Numbered from the stretch's first letter, positions 16,720-25,622 are shown. The stretch is 64,000 bases of DNA from Actinocorallia sp. API 0066 (GCF_020991275.1 NZ_JAJLQY010000004.1:1-64000); one strand, 5' to 3'. Translations and numbers: made by a program. Notes: a model not told the origin generated them from the letters alone.

Positions 16720-18399
16720 TCAGTGGAGGCCGGGGCGGTGCCGGTGGTCGCCCGGCGCGTGCTTGTGCCAGTGGTGCCGCATCCACCGGCTCGGCGGGCC
16801 GGACGCGTGGTGCGCGCCCCACGGGCACGGCGCGGCCCGGTGGTGGGGCCCGCCGTGGTGGTGGTGCCAGTGCGGTTTCGTCTGGTGCGGCCTGTCGTAG
16901 TGCTTCCGGCCCCACACCCAGACCTCAAGGCAGTCGCTGCCGCCCGGCCAGACCACCGAGTTGCGGATCTCCCCGGCCCGCACCGCGCGGATCCGGTAGG
17001 TGACGACGGCCGTCTGGCCCGCCGCCAGGTCGCCGGTCCAGTTGAGGAACGGGCTTTCGAGGTCGACGGTGCCGGTGCTCGCGGTGGGTCCGCTGATGAT
17101 CTCGGCGTGCCGGAGCACGTCGGTGAGGTCGTCGGTGAAGGACGCGCCGATGAGCGGCTCCGTCCCGTGGTTGGTCGCGGTCAGCGTGTAGGTGAGGGTC
17201 TGGCCGACGTCGATGTGCCGCCGGTTGGCGCTCTTGTCCACGGTGAAGTCGCCCGGCGGCGTCGGGCTCGGCGTCGGCGTGGTGGGCGTCGGCGTCGGGG
17301 TCGGGGTGGCCCCGCAGTCGAGGGTCGCGGCGAACGGGAAGTGGTGGAACTCCCCGCCGTTGTCGTCGGCCGTCCCGTGGGTGAGCTGCGCGACCACGAT
17401 GTCGCCCTCGATGTTCGAGGAGTTCTCGTCGATCAGGTGCGCCCTCGGCGCGTACAGGGTGCCTTCGAGGGACGCCCCGGCGGACGCGGGCAGCGTGATG
17501 GTGGTCGCGGTGGCGAAGTTCCACAGCACGTACCGCGCCTGCTCGCCGCCGAGGCCGATGTTCGGCACCGCCCAGGTGAACGCGTCGTCCACGCCCGCCG
17601 TGTCCACGTCCACGAGCAGCGGCGCCGTCGCCGACGGCGACGTGTCGAAGATGAGGTCGGCGACGTTCGCGAGGTTCTCCGCGCTGATCCTCAACACGTT
17701 GGTGACGCCGGGCGTCAGCTCGATCCGGATGTTGCTGCCCGCCGGAACCGAGCCCTGGTCGGGCAGCGGCCTGCCGTTGTCGTCGTACAGGATCACCGTG
17801 TTGGCGCACTCGGCGAGCTCCGCCGACCGCTCCCGGTAGGTCGCGAACAGGGACGTGAAGTCCAGGCCGGTCGCCGCGCCGACCGAGGGTACCGGCTGCT
17901 GCACGGTCAGCTCGACGTGCGGGGTGCTGTCGTATCCGGCGCCCGTCGCGACCACCCGGGTGTTCACGGACGCGCCGTTGGAGTCGGCGTTGAGGACCGT
18001 GGCGTTGCTCAGGTCGCCGATCTTGGCGTACCTGCCGCTGAGCACCTGGAGCGTGGCGCCCGGCGTGCTGCCGGTGAAGTCCACCTGCCCGCCGACGACG
18101 AGCGCGGTCGCGACGGTGTCGCCGGGGAAGGTGAAGCCGCCCTGCCCCTGGTTCCCGACCCGGTAGTTCCCGGCGAGTGTGAGGTTCCCGCCGACGGCGA
18201 GACTCCCCTCGTTCTCGTTGCTCGTGACGCGCGCGTCGCCCTCCACGATGACGGAGAAGCCCTGGTTGCCCGCGACCGGGTCGATCGGCGCGCCCGGCGC
18301 GGCCCCCACGGCTCCCGTGGCGAGGCCGCCCACGGTCGCGGCGAGGCTGCCCGCGAGCGCGACCGCCGCCGCGGCCAGCGCGGTGATGGTGATCTGCAT
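16720..18399 (-). CDS. Secreted choice-of-anchor A family protein with histidine-rich tail
   Basis: A 559-residue exported protein. After a signal peptide (MQITITALAAAAVALAGSLA) comes a choice-of-anchor A domain (about 40-345: FSVIVEGDARVTSNENEGSL, then NILR-type ISAENL and YAPRAHLID), a Thr-Pro linker (about 350-375), a DUF11-type repeat (about 378-478: FTVDKSANRRHIDVGQTLTY) and a final segment of about 63 residues with 18 histidines. No LPXTG or anchor helix is seen, so how it is held at the surface is unclear; the tail could bind metal or wall polymer. Start ATG 18399 follows a GGGG site. Confidence 0.85.
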   Translation of the reverse strand: MQITITALAAAAVALAGSLAATVGGLATGAVGAAPGAPIDPVAGNQGFSVIVEGDARVTSNENEGSLAVGGNLTLAGNYRVGNQGQGGFTFPGDTVATALVVGGQVDFTGSTPGATLQVLSGRYAKIGDLSNATVLNADSNGASVNTRVVATGAGYDSTPHVELTVQQPVPSVGAATGLDFTSLFATYRERSAELAECANTVILYDDNGRPLPDQGSVPAGSNIRIELTPGVTNVLRISAENLANVADLIFDTSPSATAPLLVDVDTAGVDDAFTWAVPNIGLGGEQARYVLWNFATATTITLPASAGASLEGTLYAPRAHLIDENSSNIEGDIVVAQLTHGTADDNGGEFHHFPFAATLDCGATPTPTPTPTTPTPSPTPPGDFTVDKSANRRHIDVGQTLTYTLTATNHGTEPLIGASFTDDLTDVLRHAEIISGPTASTGTVDLESPFLNWTGDLAAGQTAVVTYRIRAVRAGEIRNSVVWPGGSDCLEVWVWGRKHYDRPHQTKPHWHHHHGGPHHRAAPCPWGAHHASGPPSRWMRHHWHKHAPGDHRHRPGLH

Positions 18400-18448
18400 C
18401 CCCCGATGATCACGCACCGTGGCCGCGTGGGCAACGACCGTGATCGCG

Positions 18449-19114
18449 TCAGGCGGGGCGTTCGGCGGTCAGCCGCGCCGTCTCGGCCGACGGGCGGGCC
18501 AGCAGGAGCGCCGCGACGAGGTCCACGGTGTGGCTGGTGAACAGCCTGTCGTCGGTGTGCGGCGCGGTCTGGGCGCGGCGCGCGAGCTCGGTGATGGTGA
18601 ACCGGTAGGTGACGAACCGCCGGTGCAGCCGCAGCGACGTCGGGTCGAGCAGCGGGGTCAGCAGGGTGCGCCACCGGTAGAGGCTGTTGGCGGGGTCGCC
18701 CATGGCCGCCGGGTCGATCCAGGGGCGGGGCCGGTTGGCGAGGTCGGCGAGCAGCCGCAGGTAGGACGGGCCGCCGTCGTCGGCGAGCTTCGCGGCCAGC
18801 GGCCGGACGAGCGCCCCGGCCAGGGCCCGCACGTCCGGTTCGCCCTGCGCCTCGTAGGCGTCGAGCAGGATGTGCCGCCGCGCCTCGACGTCGGGCGTGT
18901 GCCGGGCCAGGACGGCGCGCAGCAGGCCGTCCCGGTCGCCGAAGTGGTACTGCAGCGCCGTCGCGTTGCGGGCGCCGGACGCGCGGACGATCTCGCGCAG
19001 GCTGACCGCGTCGATCCCCTGCGCGGCGAACAGCTCCGCGGCCGCCGTGATGAGCCGCTCGCGGGTGCCCGTGCCGCCCGCCGTGTCCGCCACCGCGCCT
19101 CCAGACGACCGCAT
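18449..19114 (-). CDS. TetR-family regulator of the acyl-CoA dehydrogenase operon
   Basis: A 221-residue repressor with HTH over about residues 15-60 (IDAVSLREIVRASGARNATALQYHFGDR). The QYHFGDRDGLL form is common in TetR proteins controlling lipid genes. ATG 19114 is used; a GTG seven codons in is possible. Divergent from the acyl-CoA dehydrogenase, with an imperfect palindrome in the 64-bp gap. Confidence 0.85.
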   Translation of the reverse strand: MRSSGGAVADTAGGTGTRERLITAAAELFAAQGIDAVSLREIVRASGARNATALQYHFGDRDGLLRAVLARHTPDVEARRHILLDAYEAQGEPDVRALAGALVRPLAAKLADDGGPSYLRLLADLANRPRPWIDPAAMGDPANSLYRWRTLLTPLLDPTSLRLHRRFVTYRFTITELARRAQTAPHTDDRLFTSHTVDLVAALLLARPSAETARLTAERPA

Positions 19115-19115
19115 T

Positions 19116-19144
19116 GACCGTTAATGCAGCCGTATTATACGGTC
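19116..19144. promoter_or_regulatory. GACCGT-N17-ACGGTC candidate TetR operator
   Basis: Arms GACCGT (19116-19121) and ACGGTC (19139-19144) enclose TAAT and ATTA-like halves, giving an AT-rich dyad next to the TetR start codon. Position in a divergent gap supports an operator for both genes. Confidence 0.5.
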
Positions 19145-19178
19145 GCGGCGCCCAGCACAACCGCCTTGAGGAGGCGTC

Positions 19179-20480
19179 ATGTGGGACTTCTCCACCGAAC
19201 CGGAGTTCCAGGAGAAACTCGACTGGATGGACGCGTTCATCCGGGACGAGGTCGAACCGCTCGAACTCGTCTGGGGCGGCGGGATCCACCGGGCGCTCAA
19301 GGGCGAGCTGCGGCCCGTCCTGGAGCCGCTGAAGCAGCGGGTGAAGGAGCAGGGCCTGTGGGCGTGCCACCTGGGCCCCGAGCTGGGCGGCCAGGGCTAC
19401 GGCCAGCTCAAGCTCGCGCTGATGAACGAGCTGATCGGACGCTCCGCGCTCGCCCCCTGGGTGTTCGGCTGCCAGGCCCCCGACACCGGCAACGCCGAGA
19501 TCCTCGCGATGTTCGGCACCGAGGAACAGCGGAAGCGCTACCTTCACCCGCTGCTCAACGGCGAGTGCTTCAGCGCGTTCTCGATGACGGAGCCGCACGG
19601 CGGCGCCGACCCGCGGCTGTTCACCTGCGCCGCGGTCCCCGACGGCGACGGCTGGGTGATCAGCGGCGAGAAGTACTTCACCTCCAACGCCGACATCGCC
19701 GACTTCCTCATCGTCATGGCCGTCACCGACCCCGACGCCGACCCGCGCCGCCGCATGTCGATGTTCCTCGTGCCCGCCGACACCCCCGGCGTCGAGATCC
19801 TGCGGAACGTCGCCACCATGGGCGAGCGGTCCGAGCAGGGCCACCACGCCCACCTCCGGTACCACGACGTCAGGGTCGGCGGCGACGCGCTGCTCGGCGA
19901 GCGCGGCGGGGCGTTCGCCGTCTCCCAGGCCCGGCTCGGCGGCGGCCGTATCCACCACGCGATGCGCACCGTCGCGGCGGTCAGGCTGGCGTTCGACATG
20001 ATGTGCGAGCGGGCGCTTTCCCGTGAGGTGTACGGCGGGCGGCCGCTGGCGTCCAAGCAGCTCGTGCAGGCCGCGATCGCCGACTCCCACATCCAGATCC
20101 AGCAGTTCCGGCTGATGATCCTGCACACCGCGTGGCTCATCGACCGGTCGTCCACCAAGGAGGCGCGCACCCAGATCGCCGCGTGCAAGGTCGCGGCGGC
20201 CCGCGTCTTCCACGACGTCGTGTACCGGGCGATGCACCTGCACGGCGCGCTGGGTGTGTCGCGCGACACCCCGCTGGCCCGCCTCTGGCAGCAGGCGCCG
20301 CTGATGGGCATCATGGACGGGCCCACCGAGGTGCACCAGAGCTCGATAGCGCGGCGCGTGCTCGCCGACTACGAGCCGTCCCCAACCGACTGGCCGACCC
20401 AGTACCTCCCGGACCGGCGCGCCGCCGCCCGAGCCGCGTACGAGGGACCGGCCCCAACCCGAGGCAGCCACTCTTCATGA
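19179..20480 (+). CDS. Acyl-CoA dehydrogenase family protein (ACAD10/11-like)
   Basis: A 433-residue flavoenzyme. Signatures of the family are FSMTEPHGGADP, WVISGEKYFTSNADIADF and the C-terminal MHLHGALGVSRDTPLARL. The long, ACAD10/11-like form pairs with the phosphotransferase whose ATG overlaps its stop (ATGA). ACAD10/11 proteins join a kinase and a dehydrogenase domain to process 4-hydroxyacyl-CoAs; here the two parts are separate genes. Ribosome site GAGGAGG precedes the ATG. Confidence 0.9.
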   Translation: MWDFSTEPEFQEKLDWMDAFIRDEVEPLELVWGGGIHRALKGELRPVLEPLKQRVKEQGLWACHLGPELGGQGYGQLKLALMNELIGRSALAPWVFGCQAPDTGNAEILAMFGTEEQRKRYLHPLLNGECFSAFSMTEPHGGADPRLFTCAAVPDGDGWVISGEKYFTSNADIADFLIVMAVTDPDADPRRRMSMFLVPADTPGVEILRNVATMGERSEQGHHAHLRYHDVRVGGDALLGERGGAFAVSQARLGGGRIHHAMRTVAAVRLAFDMMCERALSREVYGGRPLASKQLVQAAIADSHIQIQQFRLMILHTAWLIDRSSTKEARTQIAACKVAAARVFHDVVYRAMHLHGALGVSRDTPLARLWQQAPLMGIMDGPTEVHQSSIARRVLADYEPSPTDWPTQYLPDRRAAARAAYEGPAPTRGSHSS

Positions 20481-21511
20481 CAACCCCGCCGGAAGCCGTC
20501 GATCTCGCCGCACTGTCCTCGTGGATGGACGACCAGGGCCTACCGCCCGGTCCCATCGAGGAGGTCGCGGAACTCGGCGGCGGCACCCAGAACATCCTCC
20601 TGCTCTTCCGGCGGGGCGGTGTCCGGTACGTGCTGCGGCGCGGCCCGCGCCACCTGCGCCCCCGCACGAACGACGTGCTGCTCCGCGAGGCCCGCGTGCT
20701 CACCGCCCTGGACGGCACCGACGTGCCCGCGCCGCGCGTCCTCGCCGTCTGCGCCGACACCGACGTCATGGGCGGCGCCGTCTTCTACCTGATGACGCCG
20801 GTCGACGGGTTCAACGCGACCACCCGGCTACCCGAGCCGCACGCCGGGTCCGCCGAGATCCGGCACCGGATGGGCATCGAGGCCGTCTCGGCGCTGGCCA
20901 GCCTCGGCGCGGTGGACCACGTCGCGGTCGGTCTGGACGGGTACGGGTCGCCGGAGGGGTTCCTGGAGCGGCAGGTCCCGCGCTGGATGAGCGAGCTGGA
21001 GGGGTACGGCAAGCTCGACGGGTATCCCGGCCCGGAGATCCCCGGCCTGGAGCACGTCGCGTCGTGGCTGGAGGACAACCGTCCGGCGGACTGGCGTCCC
21101 GGCATCATGCACGGCGACTACCACCTGGCGAACCTCATGTTCTCGCCGACCGGGCCGGAGGTCGCCGCGATCGTCGACTGGGAGATGTCCACGATCGGCG
21201 ACCCGCTCCTCGACCTCGGCTGGCTCCTGGCGACCTGGCCGCACGGCGACGCCGTCTCCATCGCGGGCCCCCTCGGCGCCGCGGGCGGCCTGGCCACCCG
21301 CGACGAGCTCATCGCCGCCTACGCCGCCCGCTCCAGCCGCTCCCTGGACGCCGTCGACTGGTACGAGGTCCTGGCCTGCTTCAAGCTCGGCATCGTCCTG
21401 GAGGGCACGCACGCCCGAGCCCACGCGGGCAAGGCCGACAAGGGCACCGGCGACCTCCTCCACGCGATGACCCTCGGCCTCTTCACCCGGGCCCGCCGCA
21501 TCACCGGCTGA
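20477..21511 (+). CDS. APH-type phosphotransferase (ACAD10/11 kinase-like)
   Basis: A 344-residue aminoglycoside phosphotransferase-fold kinase. Visible: nucleotide loop region ELGGGTQNILLLF, Lys/Arg-rich RYVLRRGPR, Brenner-type motif HGDYHLANLM and metal-binding VDWEMSTIGDPLLDL. This subtype lies next to acyl-CoA dehydrogenases throughout actinobacteria, so a 4-hydroxyacyl or similar acyl substrate is more likely than an antibiotic. Translationally coupled to the dehydrogenase. Confidence 0.88.
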   Translation: MTTPPEAVDLAALSSWMDDQGLPPGPIEEVAELGGGTQNILLLFRRGGVRYVLRRGPRHLRPRTNDVLLREARVLTALDGTDVPAPRVLAVCADTDVMGGAVFYLMTPVDGFNATTRLPEPHAGSAEIRHRMGIEAVSALASLGAVDHVAVGLDGYGSPEGFLERQVPRWMSELEGYGKLDGYPGPEIPGLEHVASWLEDNRPADWRPGIMHGDYHLANLMFSPTGPEVAAIVDWEMSTIGDPLLDLGWLLATWPHGDAVSIAGPLGAAGGLATRDELIAAYAARSSRSLDAVDWYEVLACFKLGIVLEGTHARAHAGKADKGTGDLLHAMTLGLFTRARRITG

Positions 21512-21548
21512 CCGCCCTTCCGGGCGGGGCCCGACCCGGCCCCGCCCG

Positions 21549-21576
21549 AAAGTAGTTAGGCATGCCTTACTTTTGT
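21549..21576. promoter_or_regulatory. Near-palindromic operator upstream of the PPOX-family gene
   Basis: AGTTAGGCATGCCTTACT-type dyad centred at GGCATGCC (21559-21566); ten of fourteen base pairs match across the centre. It ends 25 bp before the ATG and overlaps an AT-rich stretch (TTATATATTC) that could be the -10 region. It resembles iron boxes in part but matches the consensus only about 11 of 19, so the regulator is open. Confidence 0.45.
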
Positions 21577-21601
21577 CAGGGGCGGCTTATATATTCGGGT
21601 C

Positions 21602-22234
21602 ATGGACGTCTCCGGGATCAGCGTGGTGCGGAGTGAGGACGAGCTTCGGGGGATCGTGAAGGAGCCCGTGAAGCCCGTCTGGGAGAAGGACATCGGACGG
21701 ATCGACGAGCACGCGCGGACGATCATCGCGCACTCGCCGTTCGTGCTGCTGGCCACGGCCAACGAGGACGGCACGTGCGACGTCTCGCCGCGCGGGGACC
21801 CGGCCGGGTCGGTGCTGGTGCTGGACGACCAGCGGCTCGTCCTGGCCGACCGGCCCGGGAACCGGCGGCTCGACAGCTTCCGCAACGTGCTGCGCAACCC
21901 GCACGTGGGGCTGCTGTTCCTCGTGCCGGGCATGAACGAGACACTCCGGGTGAACGGCCGCGCGACGCTCGTGTCGGACGCGCCGTTCTTCGCCGACCTC
22001 GCCGTCCAGGGCAAACGCCCGCAACTCGCGGTCCTCGTGGACGTCGAGGAGCTGTACATGCACTGCGCGAAGGCGTTCCTGCGCTCGTCCCTGTGGGACC
22101 CCGAGACCTGGCCGGACCGCAGGACCCTGCCGACGCTCGGCCGGATCACCAAGGACCAGATGGGCCTCAAGGGCGTCCCCGCGAAGGTCATCGACGCGGG
22201 CCTCGCGCTGGACTCCAAAACCAACCGGTACTGA
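21602..22234 (+). CDS. Pyridoxamine 5'-phosphate oxidase-fold FMN protein
   Basis: A 210-residue flavin-binding protein of the PPOX split-barrel group (the MSMEG_1061-like subfamily). Diagnostic parts: FVLLATANEDGTCDVSPRGDPAG, LADRPGNRRLDSFRNVLRNPHVGLLFLVPG, and LRVNGRATLVSD. It likely binds FMN or F420 and reduces an unknown small molecule. It stands alone between a candidate operator and a terminator. Confidence 0.88.
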   Translation: MDVSGISVVRSEDELRGIVKEPVKPVWEKDIGRIDEHARTIIAHSPFVLLATANEDGTCDVSPRGDPAGSVLVLDDQRLVLADRPGNRRLDSFRNVLRNPHVGLLFLVPGMNETLRVNGRATLVSDAPFFADLAVQGKRPQLAVLVDVEELYMHCAKAFLRSSLWDPETWPDRRTLPTLGRITKDQMGLKGVPAKVIDAGLALDSKTNRY

Positions 22235-22246
22235 CACACGACGCGC

Positions 22247-22280
22247 GGAGGACCGCCCCGGCCACCTGGGACGGTCCTCC
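22247..22280 (+). terminator. Terminator after the PPOX-family gene
   Basis: Perfect 9-bp stem GGAGGACCG / CGGTCCTCC with a 16-nt loop, starting 13 bp after the stop codon and followed by CTGCTTGTCG. Confidence 0.7.
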
Positions 22281-22297
22281 CTGCTTGTCGTCAGCGG

Positions 22298-22432
22298 CGG
22301 ACTTTGCTGCGGCCAGGCGTACGCGTGCCCGAGCGTGTGCTCGTGATCGGGTACGACGACCCCGAGGGTTACGCTCGCCAGCGGATCCTGTTCCAGCCCG
22401 AACTCGTCGTGCGGGAGTCGACAACGCCGTGA
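22298..22432 (+). pseudogene. C-terminal stump of a LacI-family regulator
   Basis: In frame from about 22298 to TGA 22430-22432 the reading is a recognisable LacI C-terminus: GVRVPERVLVIGYDD, then RILFQPELVVRESTTP. No start or upstream domain is present; the PPOX terminator lies just before. Its stop overlaps the lutA GTG (CCGTGA), so a full regulator gene was probably once the first gene here, or diverged copies exist elsewhere. Only about 43 codons survive. Confidence 0.65.
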
Positions 22433-23157
22433 AGATCGCCCTGTTCGCCACCTGCGTGAACGACACGCTCCACCCCGGCACGGCCCAGGCCGTCGTCACG
22501 GTGCTGGAGCGGCTCGGCCACCACGTGGTCTTCCCCGAGGCGCAGACCTGCTGCGGGCAGCTGCACCTCAACACCGGCTATCCCGAAGAGGCCCTGCCGC
22601 TGGTGCGGTCCTTCACCGAGACCTTCGAGGACCACGACGCCGTCGTCGCCCCGTCCGGCTCGTGCGCCGCGATGGTCCGCGACTGGCACGGCAAGCTCGC
22701 CGCCCGCCAGGGCGACCACCGGCTCGCCGAACGCGCCCACGCGCTCACCCCGAGGGTGCACGAGCTGAGCGAGCTGCTCGTGGACGTGCTGGGCGTCACC
22801 GACGTCGGCGCCGTCTTCCCGCACCGGGTCACCTACCATCCGACCTGCCACGGGCTGCGCGTGCTGAAGCTCGGCGACAAGCCGCTCCAACTGCTGCGCG
22901 CCGTCAAGGAGATCGACCTCGTGGACCTGCCCGACGCCACCGAGTGCTGCGGCTTCGGCGGCACCTTCGCGCTGAAGAACGCCGACGTGTCCGCCGCGAT
23001 GTGCGCGGACAAGACGGCGGCGGTCAAGCAGACCCGCGCCGAGGTGCTGTGCGCGGTGGACAACTCGTGCCTCACGCACATCGGCGGCACCCTGTCCCGG
23101 CAGCGCAGCGGGGTGCGGGTCATGCACCTCGCCGAGATCCTGGCGAGCGGCGCGTGA
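22429..23157 (+). CDS. lutA: L-lactate utilisation protein LutA (Fe-S oxidoreductase)
   Basis: A 242-residue CCG-domain protein. Two cysteine-rich motifs typical of LutA/GlcF are present: ETCCGQ-type QTCCGQLHLN and HPTCHGLR/ECCGFGGTF. With LutB and LutC it oxidises L-lactate to pyruvate. Start GTG 22429 overlaps the stop of the LacI stump. It heads a tightly coupled lutABC operon. Confidence 0.92.
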   Translation: MKIALFATCVNDTLHPGTAQAVVTVLERLGHHVVFPEAQTCCGQLHLNTGYPEEALPLVRSFTETFEDHDAVVAPSGSCAAMVRDWHGKLAARQGDHRLAERAHALTPRVHELSELLVDVLGVTDVGAVFPHRVTYHPTCHGLRVLKLGDKPLQLLRAVKEIDLVDLPDATECCGFGGTFALKNADVSAAMCADKTAAVKQTRAEVLCAVDNSCLTHIGGTLSRQRSGVRVMHLAEILASGA

Positions 23158-24665
23158 GCCGCCTGGACGCCTCGCCCGCCGAAGTGCTCCGGCGCGCCGA
23201 GCCCGAACACGACGGGCTTCACGCCGACGAGACAGCCGCGCGGATGCCCACCTACGTGGGGATGCCGTCGTTCCCGGAGGCGGCGCACGACGCCGTCGCC
23301 GACACCCAGTTGCGGCGCAACCTCGCGCACGCGACCGGGACGATCCGGGCGCGCCGGGCCGCCGCCGTCGCCGAGCTCGACGACTGGGCGGAGCTGCGCG
23401 ACGCGGGCAGGCGGATCAAGGACCACACGCTCCAGTACCTCGGGCACTACCTGCGGCTCCTTGAGGAGAACGTCACGGCGGCCGGGGGCGTCGTGCACTG
23501 GGCGCGGGACGCCGGGGAGGCCAACACGATCGTCGCGCGGCTCGTCGCGGAGACGGGCGAGCGCGAGGTCGTCAAGGTCAAGTCGATGGCCACGCAGGAG
23601 ATCGGGCTGAACGAGGCGCTGGCCGAGCACGGCATCACCGCCTACGAGACCGACCTCGCCGAGCTGATCGTGCAGCTCGCCGACGACAGGCCGTCGCACA
23701 TCCTCGTCCCGGCCATCCACAAGAACCGGGCGGAGATCCGCGACCTGTTCAGCAGGCGGATGCCGTCCGCGCCCGCCGACCTGTCCGACGAGCCCGCCGA
23801 GCTGGCCGAGGCGGCGCGGCGCCACCTGCGCGCCAAGTTCCTGTCGGCGAAGGTCGCGGTGTCCGGGGCGAACTTCGCGATCGCCGAGACGGGCACCGTG
23901 CTCGTCGTGGAGTCCGAGGGCAACGGGCGGATGTGCCTGACGCTGCCCGACACGCTCATCACCGTCATGGGCATCGAGAAGCTCCTGCCGACCGCGCGCG
24001 ACCTTGAAGTGTTCCTCCAGTTGCTGCCGCGCTCCTCGACGGCCGAGCGGATGAACCCGTACACGTCGGCGTGGACGGGCGTGACGCCGGGCGACGGGCC
24101 GCGCAACTTCCACCTCGTACTGCTGGACAACGGGCGCACCGAGATCAGGGACGAGGAGGTCGGACGGCAGGCGCTGCGCTGCATCCGCTGCTCGGCCTGC
24201 CTGAACGTGTGCCCGGTGTACGCGCGGGCGGGCGGGCACGCCTACGGGTCGCCCTATCCGGGGCCGATCGGGGCGATCCTGTCGCCGCAGATCCGGGGCA
24301 TCGGCTCGACGGTGGACGCGTCGCTGCCGTTCGCTTCGTCGCTGTGCGGGGCCTGCTACGACGTGTGCCCCGTCGCGATCGACATCCCCGAGGTGCTCGT
24401 GCACCTGCGGGCCAAGACCGCGAAGAAGCTTCCCGAGAAGGCGGTGATGGGGCTCGCCGCGTGGGGGCTGCGCTCGCCCGCCCGGCTCGCCCTGGGCCAG
24501 GCGGTGGCGAGCCGGATGCGGCGGATCGCGCCGCATGTCCGGTTCCCCCGTGCCTGGGCCGACACCCGCGACCTGCCCGCGATCCCGAAGGAGTCCTTCC
24601 GCGCCTGGTGGAAGCGGACTCGGGGCTTCGCGGCGGCGCCCGACCGGAAGGACGGCTCCCGATGA
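23154..24665 (+). CDS. lutB: Lactate utilisation iron-sulfur protein LutB
   Basis: A 503-residue protein. An N-terminal LUD domain (KVKSMATQEIGLNEAL; GTVLVVESEGNGRMCLTLP) is followed by a ferredoxin-like part with CIRCSACLNVCPVY and CGACYDVCPV that binds two 4Fe-4S clusters. GTG at 23154 overlaps the lutA stop (GTGA), and its stop overlaps lutC (ATGA). Confidence 0.93.
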   Translation: MSRLDASPAEVLRRAEPEHDGLHADETAARMPTYVGMPSFPEAAHDAVADTQLRRNLAHATGTIRARRAAAVAELDDWAELRDAGRRIKDHTLQYLGHYLRLLEENVTAAGGVVHWARDAGEANTIVARLVAETGEREVVKVKSMATQEIGLNEALAEHGITAYETDLAELIVQLADDRPSHILVPAIHKNRAEIRDLFSRRMPSAPADLSDEPAELAEAARRHLRAKFLSAKVAVSGANFAIAETGTVLVVESEGNGRMCLTLPDTLITVMGIEKLLPTARDLEVFLQLLPRSSTAERMNPYTSAWTGVTPGDGPRNFHLVLLDNGRTEIRDEEVGRQALRCIRCSACLNVCPVYARAGGHAYGSPYPGPIGAILSPQIRGIGSTVDASLPFASSLCGACYDVCPVAIDIPEVLVHLRAKTAKKLPEKAVMGLAAWGLRSPARLALGQAVASRMRRIAPHVRFPRAWADTRDLPAIPKESFRAWWKRTRGFAAAPDRKDGSR

Positions 24666-25327
24666 GCGCCCGCACCGACATCCTCGCCCGGCTCGGCACG
24701 CCCGAGGGCGACCCCGAGACCGAGTACCGGCTGCTGCGCCGCGCCTACCGGGAGCGGCACCACGACGGCGACGTCACCGGGCTCTTCGCCGAGCGGGTCG
24801 CCCACTACAAGGCGGTCGTCCACCGCCTGTCCGAGGCGGAACTACCCGACGCCCTCGCCGCCGCCCTGCGCCCCCGCCCGGAGTCCGGGCACTCCCGGCA
24901 AGTCCAGGGCTCGCCGAGCGCGCGGCCTCCAGGCCCCGACAAGCACAGCCCTTACGTGTTGCCGGACGGCTTCCCTGAGGCGTGGGCGGCCGGGATCGAC
25001 GCGTCCCTGCGCGCTCCGCGCGACGCCGACCTGGACACGGTGTCCGGGGTCGTCACCGCGTGCGCGGTCGCGATCGCCGAGACCGGCACCATCGTGCTGG
25101 ACCACGGCCCCGGCCAGGGCCGACGGGCGCTGACCCTGGTGCCGGACCACCATCTTGTCGTCGTCAAGACCTCACAGATCGCCCCCGACGTACCCGGTGC
25201 GCTCGCCCGGCTCGACATCACCCGGCCGCTCACGTTCATCTCGGGGCCCTCCGCCACCAGCGACATCGAGCTGTCCCGCGTGGAGGGCGTCCACGGCCCC
25301 CGCACGCTGGAGGTCTTCCTCATCTGA
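24662..25327 (+). CDS. lutC: Lactate utilisation protein LutC
   Basis: A 221-residue LUD-domain protein. The conserved segments are ACAVAIAETGTIVLDHGPGQGRR, TLVPDHHLVVV and FISGPSATSDIELSRVEGVHGP near the C-terminus. Third subunit of the lactate oxidation complex. An alanine/proline-rich insertion at about 70-95 separates the two halves. Confidence 0.92.
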   Translation: MSARTDILARLGTPEGDPETEYRLLRRAYRERHHDGDVTGLFAERVAHYKAVVHRLSEAELPDALAAALRPRPESGHSRQVQGSPSARPPGPDKHSPYVLPDGFPEAWAAGIDASLRAPRDADLDTVSGVVTACAVAIAETGTIVLDHGPGQGRRALTLVPDHHLVVVKTSQIAPDVPGALARLDITRPLTFISGPSATSDIELSRVEGVHGPRTLEVFLI

Positions 25328-25469
25328 CCACCCGGTTCCGGGCGGTCGGGAAGAATCCCATATTTCCCATTGATTTCGTAGGGAATTGGGGGGATCATCG
25401 CTGTGACCTGACGTGAGGGTGGGTTCGGGGGCCGCCCGTGGACGGCTGAATGCCGTGGAAAGGCACGCG

Positions 25470-25622
25470 ATGAGCGACCCCGACAAGCCCGCTGTCGCGC
25501 CCCCGCCGACCGAGGGCGAGAGCAAGACCGCGTTCAACGAGGACTGGGCGGCCACCATCCTCGGCCTGCTCCTGCTGGCGCTGGTCCTCACCGGCGTCAT
25601 CCCGACCGGGGTGGTGCCGTAA
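25470..25622 (+). CDS. Small single-helix protein, likely split N-terminus of the YeiH transporter
   Basis: A 50-residue protein: hydrophilic 25 residues, then FNEDWAATILGLLLLALVLTG as one membrane helix, ending in GVVP. Many actinobacterial YeiH-type proteins start with an NEDW-type helix in the same chain. Here the stop TAA overlaps the next ATG (TAATG), so the two are made together. ATG 25470 has a GGAAAGG site; a GTG-led longer form looks non-coding. Confidence 0.75.
   Translation: MSDPDKPAVAPPPTEGESKTAFNEDWAATILGLLLLALVLTGVIPTGVVP

Noticed and set aside
21549-21576. IdeR/DtxR iron box
   Set aside because: Only about 11 of 19 positions fit the iron-box consensus and the downstream gene is not an iron gene; kept as an operator of unknown factor.
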